A DNA stretch of 64,000 bases from the NCBI GenBank assembly GCA_963678675.1, contig OY783198.1, forward strand, positions 17,966,684-18,030,683, in the 5' to 3' direction. This DNA comes from Xiphydria camelus. Taxonomy: Eukaryota > Arthropoda > Insecta > Hymenoptera > Xiphydriidae. The position numbers and the translations under genes are program-made. The notes beneath the pieces are model-generated. The model did no database searches. It was not told the origin of the DNA and saw nothing but the letters and a program-made list of their open reading frames with translations. Below are positions 10,823 through 20,526 of this stretch, piece by piece (the first letter of the stretch is position 1; the number at the start of each line of letters is the position of its first letter).

Positions 10823-10914
10823 GATTTTGCAAAAAGGGGGCGCGCACGCCTATCCTGCCGCCTGCCAACCCGCCTACTGGTGTCGGTTTTTTTTCCAACC
10901 CTTTCGGGATTCGA

Positions 10915-11126
10915 TTTTTTTTTTTTTTTTTTATAGAAGGGGAAATGCATTTACGCACCATCCCCAGGTTTGGCTAGAAATCCGGAGGTGTGTGGAGCTC
11001 GGGTGATCCCGCGACGAGAAAGTGCAATGTCGCGGGGCCCACACCGGGATTCGAACCTGCGTTCCTTAGATGAGATGCTTCGAGACTGGGAATGCTCGCA
11101 TTCTACCAATTGCGCCACCGACTCTT
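10915..11126 (-). mobile_element. tRNA-derived SINE with poly(A) tail
   Basis: On the minus strand a tRNA-like head carries a pol III A box (TGGCGCAATTGG, about 11106-11117) and a B box (GGTTCGAATCCC, about 11046-11057). An unrelated body follows (about 10935-11035), then an 18-base A tract, seen as T at 10915-10932. The head does not form a good acceptor stem with the bases after the B box, which argues against a functional tRNA gene. No flanking duplication was identified. SINEs rely on a LINE partner for reverse transcription. Confidence 0.75.
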
Positions 11127-11261
11127 CAAGTGGTCTTAGCTAAAACAGGCCTTTATATAATGCAACACTGAGATATCTCGGCAAAAATATTTAAATAAAT
11201 ATTTAATTTGCTATCGGGGTACCGACTCGACTTCTACCGGTATTTCGTATGCCTCGGGCAC

Positions 11262-11570
11262 AGAACCGCACAGTTGCAGGGACCTCTTCGGCCGGGCTTG
11301 GTCGGTATTCGAGCCACTTTTACCGGTAGAAGTCGAGTCGGTAATTAGAGTTGGTGTCAATTCGGGAGATCGAAGCGTCTAATCTCGAAATCGTGAATTT
11401 GTGAATAATGGAAATTACTCACCATAATTCACAAATCCACGATTTCGAAGTTAGACGCTTCGATCTCCCGAATTGACACCAACTCTAACTACCGACTCGA
11501 CTTCTACCGGTAAAAATTGCTCGAATACCGACCAAGCCCGGCCGAAGGGGTCCCTGCAACTGTGTGGAAC
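11262..11570. repeat. Palindromic element, arms about 150 bp
   Basis: Arms mirror each other around about 11415: CACAGTTGCAGGGACC at 11268 matches its inverse near 11555, and GGTAGAAGTCGAGTCGG near 11325 matches 11495. A related phrase (GGTCCCTGCAACTGTG and a GGTTTGGTCGG-like block) recurs in the loop of the palindrome at 60582-61142. No coding content. Confidence 0.65.
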
Positions 11571-12175
11571 TGCGCGAGGCATCCAGTATAGTCCACCCAG
11601 CCATACCGTTCAGTCACACTACACATAAGTTTACAGTTGGTGCAAACATACGTTTTATAGTCCAGCTAACTATACCTATATACCTATATTACGTATAATC
11701 ATACAGTTGGGGTAAGAATACGTCATCTGCTTAGGATAACCTTTCTAGTATATTAAGTAATCAGATGCCATATTGCTGCATCAAACATATCTGTTAGCAA
11801 TACTTGGACTGCTAACATAGCAATGCTGTATCTCAAATACAACTAATAGAATTACTGTAATAAAAATATTTTTAGGGGGGAATGGCTAGAAAGTCTCAGC
11901 CAGAAATGTATTGCTGTTAAAACTAAAGATTTTTTTCAGTGTGTAGTCTGCGATCGGAGTCGCGATTTTTCTCGAGTAACCACCGTGTATGTACATTCTT
12001 TCGCTCGGGCGCGCGTGTGTGTGCCTGTGTGTTAATTTATAATTATTATTGGAAAAAAGGCCACAGAACGGTCGAAATAGTACAGTGACGGGCAACGTGT
12101 TAAATAAACTTTCCATTTCGTAAACGTCAATGAACACTGAACATTCTTTCGCGTGTGTGTTATATTAAAATTATT

Positions 12176-12340
12176 ATGGCAAAAACAGGAAAACAACGGG
12201 CAAAAGAGTTTCGCGAGAGGCAACGTGTAAAGAAAGCGATGACGAAGGTACTACCTAAAACTAGTACAGAACGAAATCGAGGATGGAGAGAAAGAATTAA
12301 ATTCACACAATCAAACATTGATGGATCTGAGCACAGTTGA
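12176..12340 (+). CDS. Short basic N-terminal-like ORF, possible TE protein fragment
   Basis: From an ATG at 12176 the frame reads MAKTGKQRAKEFRERQR and stays basic to a stop at 12338-12340 (54 codons). Short Lys/Arg-rich starts with a K-x-R-A-x-E-(F/Y)-R-E pattern occur at the N-termini of several insect transposon proteins. It is followed at once by a dispersed repeat (12345-12424), so it is probably a 5' coding fragment. Identity is not established. Confidence 0.3.
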   Translation: MAKTGKQRAKEFRERQRVKKAMTKVLPKTSTERNRGWRERIKFTQSNIDGSEHS

Positions 12341-12344
12341 GGGT

Positions 12345-12424
12345 GAAAAACAAAACAACAAAACGTGTGGCCGCCACACGCGGAAGAAGTGAAACTTCGA
12401 TACCAGTTTCTCTGAATTTTTGAT
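12345..12424. repeat. Dispersed 80-bp repeat, inverted copy at 23775
   Basis: AACAAAACGTGTGGCCGCCA through CCAGTTTCTCTGAATTTTT is shared, inverted, with 23775-23850. Both copies contain the short palindrome CGTGTGGCCGCCACACG and lie at the edge of large inverted-repeat elements. Confidence 0.65.
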
Positions 12425-12539
12425 GTGAAACATCTTATGCCGCGCTACGGCGATGAAAACGGCTGTTAGCGTGGCGATTCCGTCAGGGATCCAGACGCTG
12501 GAATGGCAATACGCTAACTCGGGACGCATCGGCTCTCTC

Positions 12540-14362
12540 TAGTCCAGTCAATGGGTAATTTTTTGCTGCAACGAGTGCCGACGCCGAATTTCTTTTTGGA
12601 AAGTGTGGGGGGGTGTCCCCTGAGTGGAATGTCAGAATTTTGGTGTGCGGGGGGTGCCGCTATAGCCGCCATCTTGGAAAACGCGTTTTATCAAATATCT
12701 CGTGAACCGTGCATCGTACGATAAAAATAGCGGAAACTATTTTTGTAAATAATAAAATTTCCTACAACTTTCGTTAGAAGCTTTTTTATGTACAGTGCAT
12801 AGATTTTTTTTACAGCGCGCCAAACTTTTTCAAAAATGGTTATTGCTAAATAAATAGTTAACGGTTGATGATACATAAAAATTGTGGTAATCAAATTTGT
12901 AGCGCACAAAATTTGAAATAAAATTCATTTAAAGCTTTTTTCAATAAAATTGATACTTTAAGAGGTATAGACTGGTAAACTATGTTAATGTTGCTCGTAG
13001 CGCACTGAAAACATTGCATAACACATGAAACAGCGAAAAATATTCAGGAAAATGACAATAGTGTGTAGTGAATTTATTAATATTATGAATAGTGTGAATA
13101 AGTACTCATAATTTATAAATTTTTCTCACTTGGATGCGTATTCATCCTATTATCATAACAAAAGTTGTATTTAGCAACAGACAATGATGATGATGATGAT
13201 GATAATGATATGAACCAAAAAAATCGTGATACGTTTTTTTATATCTAAATTCTAATTTGTTTCGATGTTGAAGGGAGGCATTCATTGCCTTCCATATCTG
13301 TCTCCGCTGTATTTATAGATGTATCGAAAGTCTCGTAATCTTCGATGTCGCCTTCGATGACATCCAATGGATCAGGTACATTGTCGCACGATTGTCCACT
13401 GCAATTCGAACAAATAATCGAACATTTAAGACCTGCTTTTCGGCATCCACAGGAAGCCCCACAATTTTTTGTGCATTTGCACGGTATTGTTTGCAGTAAA
13501 CTTGATGGTGCGGGTGCCATGGTTGTTCGAATTGCTTCAAGTCCATTTCTAGTCCTCTTCCAACCCCATTCTTCAGCATTGTGATGAAATCCAAGCCAAG
13601 TTTGAACCTGATGGTACGTCCGAAACGAATGATACCGTGCCATGTCTTGGGTAGGGGGTAGAAGTGACAAGTTCAGCTTCGTATTATTCGCCAATCTTCC
13701 AAAACATTTGTGGCGAAAAGAATTGATCGACGCTTCTGATTTGTCACCTCCATAAAGCGCTCTCATTAGTTGGGGACCGAAACCGTTAATTTGTATCGAG
13801 TTCTATTATGACGTCGACCAGGACAGTTATTGCATACGACCTGAGATACACAGGCGCCGGACTGAAAATATATCGCGTTATAATTTCGTGGCTATTTTGC
13901 ATCAACTCAGCATTTACAACGTTATACCTCTTAAAGTACCAATTTTATTGAAAAAAGCTTTAAATGAATTTTATTGAAAATTTTGTGCGCTACAAATTTT
14001 ATTACCACAATTTTTATGTATCATCAACCGTTAACTGTTTATTTAGCAATAACTATTTTTGAAAAAGTTTGGCGCGCTGTAAAAAAAATCTATGCACTGT
14101 ACATAAAAAAGCTTCTAACGAAAGTTGTAGGAAATTTTATTATTTACCAAAATGGTCTCCACTATTTTTAACGTACGATGCACGGTTCACGAGATATTTG
14201 ACAAAACGCGTTTTCCAAGATGGCGTCTATAGCGGCACCCCCGCACACCGAAATTCTGACATTCCACTCAGGGGACACCCCCCCACACTTTCCAAAAAAA
14301 AAATTCGGTGTCGGCACTCATTGTTTTACGAACCCACTTTTTTGTCCCCATTGACTGGACTA
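12540..14362. mobile_element. GTCCAGT long-inverted-repeat element 1, with CXC ORF
   Basis: Ends are TA-GTCCAGTCAATGGG at 12540 and CCCATTGACTGGAC-TA at 14362. The inverted arms are about 430 bp long (12540-12970 and 13925-14362); GTGAACCGTGCATCGTACG near 12700 is mirrored near 14180. The unmatched interior (about 12970-13925) holds a minus-strand ORF with a CXC cysteine cluster. TA flanks suit a Tc1/mariner-like or other TA-targeting family, but no DDE transposase is visible. Relatives by end motif: 19922, 34376, 35577-39099 and 60582. Confidence 0.75.
13245..13766 (-). CDS. CXC-type cysteine-cluster protein, C-terminal exon
   Basis: The frame opens at MRALYGG and runs 173 codons. Codons about 54-85 contain YHSFRTYHQVQTWLGF and EEWGWKR, then a PAPSSLLQTI linker. 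Codons about 113-145 contain nine cysteines spaced C-x-C-x3-C-x3-C-x-C-x6-C-x3-C-x2-C-x4-C, ending GQSCDN. That spacing resembles the CXC domains of TSO1/tesmin and MSL2, which bind DNA through a three-zinc, nine-cysteine cluster. The layout (LYGG, WGWK, P-P-x-x-L-L, Cys cluster) matches a multicopy insect and cnidarian protein family that I recall but cannot name with certainty. Upstream the frame hits a stop just past 13800, so it is probably the last exon or a 5'-truncated copy. It is the only coding sequence of the surrounding element. Molecular role unknown. Confidence 0.6.
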   Translation of the reverse strand: MRALYGGDKSEASINSFRHKCFGRLANNTKLNLSLLPPTQDMARYHSFRTYHQVQTWLGFHHNAEEWGWKRTRNGLEAIRTTMAPAPSSLLQTIPCKCTKNCGASCGCRKAGLKCSIICSNCSGQSCDNVPDPLDVIEGDIEDYETFDTSINTAETDMEGNECLPSTSKQIRI

Positions 14363-14893
14363 TGCGCCACGACTCGGTGCTCGACCCCTTCACCGCGCGT
14401 GCTCAGATTTCAGGAGCCTTCGCGGGAGGGCACAGAACCCCTCTATTCGCTCTCCTCCGACAAAGTGCAGACCCGCAATAAATTCGACTATTGCGGTGCG
14501 CGTGCATTTGTTCGGGGATAGCACCAACCGGACGGCGCCGAATCTGCGTACTCTCCCGGCGCCAATTATCATGCCCCAGCTCGGTGGTTTCGAAGAATAG
14601 GGAGGTTCGGACCAAAAATATTTTGTTATTTCTCTATGAAAACTATGATGCATGTGTAACCATGTACGTGAAAGAATTTTTCAAAAAAAATAAAATTTAC
14701 TACTTCAAATTGCACATTGTAACTCGGGCGATAACGTTAGGGACGAGAACGTTTCCTTATTGGTTTGACGTCACTTGCCAGACACAAGCTCCGCCTTCTC
14801 CCGGGAAGCAGAGAGAGAGAGAGGGAGAGAGAGAGAGAGTGCAGGCATATAGGGAACTGACATGTAGGCGGAGCTTGCTAGTGACGTAGCAAT

Positions 14894-15277
14894 ATGGCGT
14901 CAAAAAATGTACATCAGTGCAGTGACAGAATGGCTTTAAAGTTAGAAAATATTTATCAGTGGGCAAAATGCAATTCTTCCAGCCGAAATTTCGTAGAAGG
15001 AGAAAGAACCCTCAATGCGAGCCATGTTATATTATGAGGAAAAAATGAAAAAACGAAGGAAAGTGATACAGTGAAGTTATTTGCTCTCTGTTTACAAACG
15101 TTGAATATGAATGGAAAACCACATGAAATCAAAGGAGAAATGAAAAGAAATGGGGTAATTGCATCAGTGTCGTGTTCGTGCAAAGCAGGACTGGGAGGAA
15201 AATGTAAATATACATTAGCAATACTGCTACATTGCTACAGGCAACTTCCCAACCTCTATACCAGTCACAATATATAA
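14894..15277 (+). pseudogene. SWIM zinc-finger ORF with one stop, transposon protein
   Basis: From ATG at 14894 the frame reads MASKNVHQCSDRMALKLENI, hits a TGA near 15035, then stays open to 15277. The second part carries KPHEIKGEMKRNGVIASVSC and the SWIM-like cluster SCSCKAGLGGKCKYTLAILL. SWIM motifs are C-x-C-x(n)-C-x-H; here the last His is Tyr (CKY), so zinc binding is probably lost. SWIM domains of this type occur in insect transposon proteins, sometimes with THAP or YqaJ-type nuclease domains. The internal stop and the lost His indicate decay. Confidence 0.6.
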
Positions 15278-15278
15278 T

Positions 15279-15397
15279 CTTGATTCTTAAAATGACGAGA
15301 GCATACTTTCATGCGACATGTAACCTCGTTTCCGATTTTTAAAGCACCTATCCATGCCTTTAACATATCGATTTTTTCCGTTTTGCCGAAGGCATTC
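15279..15397 (-). pseudogene. THAP zinc-finger exon fragment
   Basis: Minus-strand frame: VKNAFGKTEKIDMLKAWIG followed by ALKIGNEVTCRMKVCSRHF and KNQDYIL, then a stop. The pattern of a Trp in the middle and V-C-S-R-H-F-x(3)-D-Y at the end is the C-terminal half of a THAP domain (C2CH zinc-dependent DNA binding). The N-terminal Cys pair is missing: upstream the frame runs straight into the (CA)n microsatellite, which has either replaced it or expanded in the preceding intron. Confidence 0.6.
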
Positions 15398-15930
<533 letters not shown>

Positions 15931-16282
15931 TCATTTGGCTTCGGAAATAAATGAAACCGTAAACGCACATCTTTATGAGATTTTAATACAGAGTTGAGTT
16001 TATACACAAAACAATACTCTTTACTTTTACTTTGACGAGGTGAAAATTCGCCAATTTTCATCATAACTTTATTTTCACAGTTGAACTAACAACGACCAAG
16101 CATATTCAACTTCACGCAGAGAGTGGTTCACATTATTCACACCAGATGTCATATCGCAATATGTCAGTTCCCTATAGCGCGAACGTGATTTAACTATCTG
16201 GCTCGCTCTCTCTCTTGGATCGGCAAATGTTTCGGGAGTGAATCAGCGATGGTCAGAAGGAAAAAGGGCTAAGCTTCTATTT

Positions 16283-16428
16283 GAGGAAAGGCTTATTGTT
16301 GAGACAGATGAAGTTGATAAAAACAATAAGATTGACGTAAATTCCTCAAAAGATTCTGAAGTAAACAAACTTTGACGAAGTGCACATATTACAGATTTGC
16401 CTAACGTATCATATGATGAAGATTACTG
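16283..16428 (+). pseudogene. Ty1/copia pol fragment, copy 1
   Basis: ETDEVDKNNKIDVNSSKDSE and, after an in-frame TGA, RSAHITDLPNVSYDEDY match, almost base for base, the region upstream of reverse transcriptase in the copia fragment at 33597-34015. Only the inter-domain linker before RT is present. It ends in AT-rich DNA. Confidence 0.55.
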
Positions 16429-16582
16429 ATGAATATTAATTTTTTATAAAATTTGATCACGATACTATCAATTTTTATGTAATCTTATTAGAATATAAAA
16501 GTAATTTGTATCTACAAACTATGTATGTATCAGCATAGATTTAAGATTGAATGATAATGATTACTTTGTCTGATTAAGGTCT

Positions 16583-16890
16583 TCTTTTGGTCCTTAATCC
16601 GTAGCAACAAATGTTGGACCATTGTTATGTTCCCCAAAAGCAAATTATAATAGATAAGAAAACTTCTACATTAATTTAATCGATTACTTCTTGAGTGAGA
16701 GTATTGAAATAAGCAAAAACTGCTCAATGTTAGACATTTATAATCCTAAGTTTAAGAATATGATTTATAATCGCAAAGGGAAGCTAAGAGAGAGAGGGTA
16801 CAGATTTATAACTCTACCCTTGCTAAAAAGTTTCCAATACTTTACAACCGGAAAAAACCCGGCGGGCCTAGCGGCCCAGATGAGCATGTG
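16583..16890. repeat. Dispersed 300-bp block, possibly copia 3' region
   Basis: TTAATCCGTAGCAACAAATG through AAACCCGGCGGGCCTAGCG is shared with 34019-34320. It follows copia pol sequence in both copies, so it may be the 3' end or LTR of that element. No paired LTR was recognised. Confidence 0.5.
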
Positions 16891-17850
16891 GTGTGTAGCT
16901 TGATACAGAGTGATTTCTGGTCACTCTGTCCCTTCTTTCTAAACAGGCTTTGCAGCGTCTACTAAATAAGAAATAGTTAGTTTCGAGACTGCGATAATGA
17001 AGTGTATGTGATTTTTGGACGTGTGAACGTTAAAACCCGCGCTGAAGCCACTACTACTTCATACGTACTGCTAGCTGTTGCGTTTTCTACGGTAAATCTA
17101 CTCGTTGCGAGCATAGTTTGGACGTTGTGGCGGGGGTGTCTGGTAACTGACGTCACGCAACGTAGCTTCGTGTCGAGGTCCCGTTTTCTAGCCTCGCGTC
17201 AATTCATGATTTTTAAATATTTATAGCACGATTAACTCTTAATATTTTCCGCTACAACTTCGGTTAACATTTTTGTGACCCAAACTCTATCGATTTTCAT
17301 AAAAAAAAATTACCGAACCTCCCTATTTCCTTATCCCACGATGCATAGAAAAAAGCCGAAGCATACCCCGCCCCGCTAGCCGCTTTTAAAATCAGTTACT
17401 GTTCGCAATTCTCTGTGTAAAGACCAACTCCTGCTCGAGACTCAATAGACATTGATAATACAACGCCATTCCGACTGGTTATTGACATAAGGGTTAAAAG
17501 TATAAAAATGCCGGTGATGTGTTGTGCAGATGGACTATTTACTTAGTTTTGATGTGTGATTGTTTTATTTTGCGCATCTCAATCGCCGTGCACGAGCCCT
17601 ATAGCGGAGCGTCGTAATACGTTGCACGTTGCAAGTATTGCGGTTCAATATGAGTGATTGTGACAATATAAAACACAAACAAAAATATAATAACATATAA
17701 TATAAAACAGTTTTTATAGAAAAATTGTTAGATGTGAAACATCGAAATTCTTCTTTGTAGAAAGTATGCGATAGGAAGGATGGACCGCGCGTCCGTCGAA
17801 AGAACACGTACGCCAGTGCGCATATGTATTTATGACTGTGATACTATTAA

Positions 17851-17969
17851 ATGGTACGAACCGTTGTGTCTAATTCAACAAGCTCATTTAGTTTACTCTC
17901 TCTTAACTCTGCCATCGGTCGCTGTTCCGTTTCGCGATAAACGGAATTCGACACAACGGTTCGTACCAT
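17851..17969. mobile_element. 119-bp TTAA-flanked palindrome
   Basis: Ends ATGGTACGAACCGTTGTGTC and its exact inverse, flanked by TTAA at 17847-17850 and 17970-17973. TTAA targeting suggests piggyBac-type mobilisation, although the ends lack the usual CCC. Confidence 0.65.
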
Positions 17970-17973
17970 TTAA

Positions 17974-18138
17974 TCCTTTCGCTGCGAACAGCGCCTTTAG
18001 GCGCCGATCATTTGCTGCGAACAGCGCCTTTAGGCGCCGTTCATTTGTTATCAGTGACTGCTCAATAATGCCCGTTAAATCGTTTCTTTTCGACGCGTTT
18101 CGACGCAATTCATTTTTGAGCGCTCCGCAGCGAAAGGG
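17974..18138. mobile_element. 165-bp TTAA-flanked MITE with internal tandem repeat
   Basis: Ends TCCTTTCGCTGCG and, inverted, CCCTTTCGCTGCG, flanked by TTAA at 17970-17973 and 18139-18142. Contains two 34-bp copies of GCTGCGAACAGCGCCTTTAG from about 17980 to 18047. PiggyBac-like by TTAA and end sequence. Confidence 0.65.
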
Positions 18139-18237
18139 TTAATAGTGTCACAGTCATAAATACAAATGCGTACTGATGCACGTGTTCTTTCGATGGACGC
18201 GTGGTCCATCCTTCCTATCGCATACTTTCTACAATAG

Positions 18238-18440
18238 ATATTTTCGTTATAAGGGCGTGAAGCGCCGTTTTTAACGAATGTGAAGTTTTTCGCACGAGCG
18301 AAGCGAGTGCGGCAATCACACGAGTTAAAACGACGCGAAACGCCCTTATAACGAATTCTATTTTTTGACATTAAGTGTGAAATACGAGGTTGACGGGGTT
18401 GAGGACGCCCGTGAAACCGAGTTTTACGCACTGAGTGACG
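18238..18440. mobile_element. Insert with CGTTATAAGGGCG palindrome
   Basis: TTCGTTATAAGGGCGTGAAG near 18242 mirrors ACGCCCTTATAACGAA ending at 18356. The insert continues through AT-rich and CG-rich sequence to about 18440, where the outer MITE arm resumes (GAAGAATTTCG). Exact ends are unclear. Confidence 0.5.
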
Positions 18441-18508
18441 AAAAGAAGAATTTCGATGTTTCACATCTAACAATTTTTCTATAAAAACTGTTTCTATGTT
18501 TCCTATAA

Positions 18509-19226
18509 AGCTAGGAATCCACTACACTCGACTCGACTCGACTCGACACGACACGACTCGACGCGACTCGACACGACGCGTTTCTGATCGCATGATTTTC
18601 CATGTATTTAAATGGCGTAGAAATCCACTAGGCTCGACACGACTCGACTCGACTCGACACGATACTTTTCTGGCTGGCCAGAAATTTGTCGCGTCGAGTC
18701 GAGTCGAGTCGACTCGAGCCTAGTGGACACGGTTTGCGTGCACATCGAGATATGGACCGATGAGCGAACAGTTGAATTGCGGCAGTCTTGCTTGGAAAGT
18801 CGAGAAGAGCAGTTCGAAGATTTTACATTAATTTCGCAGAGGAATGGAGGAGGATCTCATAAATAAAGTTAGAGCATATGAGATGCTGTAAAATATACAG
18901 TTTGAAATATAGAGACCAAAATATATTCAACGAAGCTTGAGAAGAAATCTCAAAAGCCTTGAATAGACCAATTAAACATAAATAGGTATATAGTAAATTT
19001 CTATCTGTATAGATGTTACAGAGAAGCAATAATTGTAAAAATTATAGAGCCATACACGATGTATCCTTGTACGTTAAAATTTAAAAGGACGAAGCACTAC
19101 CGTCGTGTCGAGTCGCGTCGATTCCAGTGGACACACCACGCAAATTTTTGTCACCGTGTCGTGTCGAGTCGTGTCGTGTTGAGTCGAGTCGAGTCGAGTC
19201 GAGTCGAGTGTAGTGGATTCCTAGCT
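18509..19226. mobile_element. Harbinger-type derivative with pentanucleotide-repeat ends
   Basis: Flanked by TAA at 18506-18508 and 19227-19229. Ends are AGCTAGGAATCCACTACACT on both sides, continuing into runs of CGACT/CGACA units. A second, internal pair of such runs flanks 18630-18720. The TAA duplication and a MADF remnant inside point to PIF/Harbinger. 718 bp, no transposase. Confidence 0.75.
18744..18866 (+). pseudogene. MADF-domain gene remnant
   Basis: A short frame reads IEIWTDERTVELRQSCLES then REEQFEDFTLISQRNGGGSH and stops at 18864. The W-T-D-E-x-T-V-E-L start is typical of MADF/Myb-like domains encoded by Harbinger elements. Only the first 40 codons survive. Confidence 0.45.
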
Positions 19227-19921
19227 TAATAGTTATTTCAACCGGCGCGGAGGTGGCTCGATCAGCTGTTCGTGGGGTTGATTGTTAAAAGGCTGGCTCG
19301 ATGCGTTAGAACTAATAGTTTATTTATTTTCCCGTTATTCTCTGTTTGGTTTTGATGTATATTAATAATAATCGAGCGCACTTGTTTGTTTTTTTCATAT
19401 TAATTAGACATTTCTTCCTTGTGATTACACACTAATTCACATGATTATAAGGAAGAGACAACTAATTCACGTGTCGAAAAATTTCATTGATATATTATAT
19501 AAATAATTACTTGCGACCCCGCAAGTAATTTTCAGTAGATCCAACTAATTCTTTTTCTCTGTATATTAACGGTAAAATTGACTAATCTCCTGTTAATATG
19601 TGTCGGATGCTTACATGTTTATACTCCAACAAAGTGTAAAAAGTGCGGTGTGTCTATTATTTTATTATAAATTGGTAGGTAGGTACACATCAAGTGGTCT
19701 TATTTATTAAGTGAAAACAATATGACGTTGATGATTAGCATAATCCATAGCATCTGTTTAACTATAACAGGTATGTTAGTGACGCACAAAGGTAATGAGT
19801 ATACCGTATGTCTGACAGCAAGCGCAACAGGAGCTGTGACCTGAAAATTTGACTTCGGCAGTGTTTGGAGGATGCTCGAGTCACTCATAAACGCTGCTCG
19901 CACAGCGTAAAGGTCCCCATA

Positions 19922-20526
19922 TAGTCCAGTAAAAATCCTTCTGAAATCGATGTTTCGAGCCTCAAAGCTGAAAATTTGGTCAAAGGTCCATTTTTGGTAG
20001 TTGAAAACAGGGGTGAAGTTTAAAAAGTTCTATATCCCCGAGGATTTTTGAAAAACAATAAAAACTACCCAAAAAATGGGCTCTACGAAAATAACTCGAA
20101 AACTAAGCGAGATATCGAAAAAAGTGTCAAATAAAAGTTGTAGAGCTTAAAATTCTCTATAAAAAAGGTTTATACAGTTTACCCCCACTCCTCACGGTTT
20201 ACCCTCTAGAGCCGCGCGAACATTGGAAGTAGAAAAAAAATCATGAAACCTCGAAAATTTAACATTTTTGAATGCTTTTTGTTTTAAATTGCTTAAGAAA
20301 TTCTCTACTTTTTAAATAAAATGATGTTTTTTTTTCCCTCAATTGTTTAAAAACTGCCAAGTAAAATCAACGATATCTCTCGATATATTGAATGATTTTT
20401 CCTTCTTTGTGCTCCATAATTTTGTTAGTTAAATTCCCTGCACATTACACTCCGGTTATTCTTCTGTAATTGTCGTAAGTTTTTAAATAACTCCGTTTGG
20501 AAAATTGCTTTACAAACCTTGGTGCG
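19922..20526. mobile_element. GTCCAGT element 2, left arm only
   Basis: Starts TA-GTCCAGTAAAAATCC. AACTCGAAAACTAAGCGAGA, the CTATAAAAAAGGTTTA block and CTAGAGCCGCGCGAAC are shared with both arms of 35577-39099. No right arm: at about 20526 the sequence passes into a Harbinger element. Confidence 0.65.

Larger units (their letters stand above)
10438..11941. mobile_element. CACTG-ended DNA element with nested inserts
   Basis: Left end CACTGAAAAAAATTTTCAG, right end (inverted) CACTGAAAAAAATCTTTAG. Similarity resumes inside with AGCAATA and TTCTGGCTGA on both arms. CACTA/CACTG termini are those of the CMC superfamily, so this is probably a non-autonomous CMC-type element, by inference. Inside are a 66-bp tandem array (10640-10822), a SINE (10915-11126) and a long palindrome (11262-11570). 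Confidence 0.6.
17703..18493. mobile_element. Palindromic MITE interrupted three times
   Basis: Arms: AAACAGTTTTTATAGAAAA at 17704 mirrors TTTTCTATAAAAACTGTTT ending 18493. ATGTGAAACATCGAAATTC and GTATTTATGACTGTGATACT are also mirrored. The arms meet at a TTAA. Two TTAA-flanked elements (17851-17969 and 17974-18138) occupy that centre, and another palindrome (about 18238-18440) interrupts the right arm. Confidence 0.7.

Noticed and set aside
11040..11126. Possible tRNA gene on the minus strand
   Set aside because: A and B boxes are good, but there is no convincing acceptor stem, and a non-tRNA body with an A tail follows, so a SINE fits better.
16583..16890. Copia LTR
   Set aside because: It follows copia sequence in both composites, but no second LTR, TG...CA ends or target duplication could be found.
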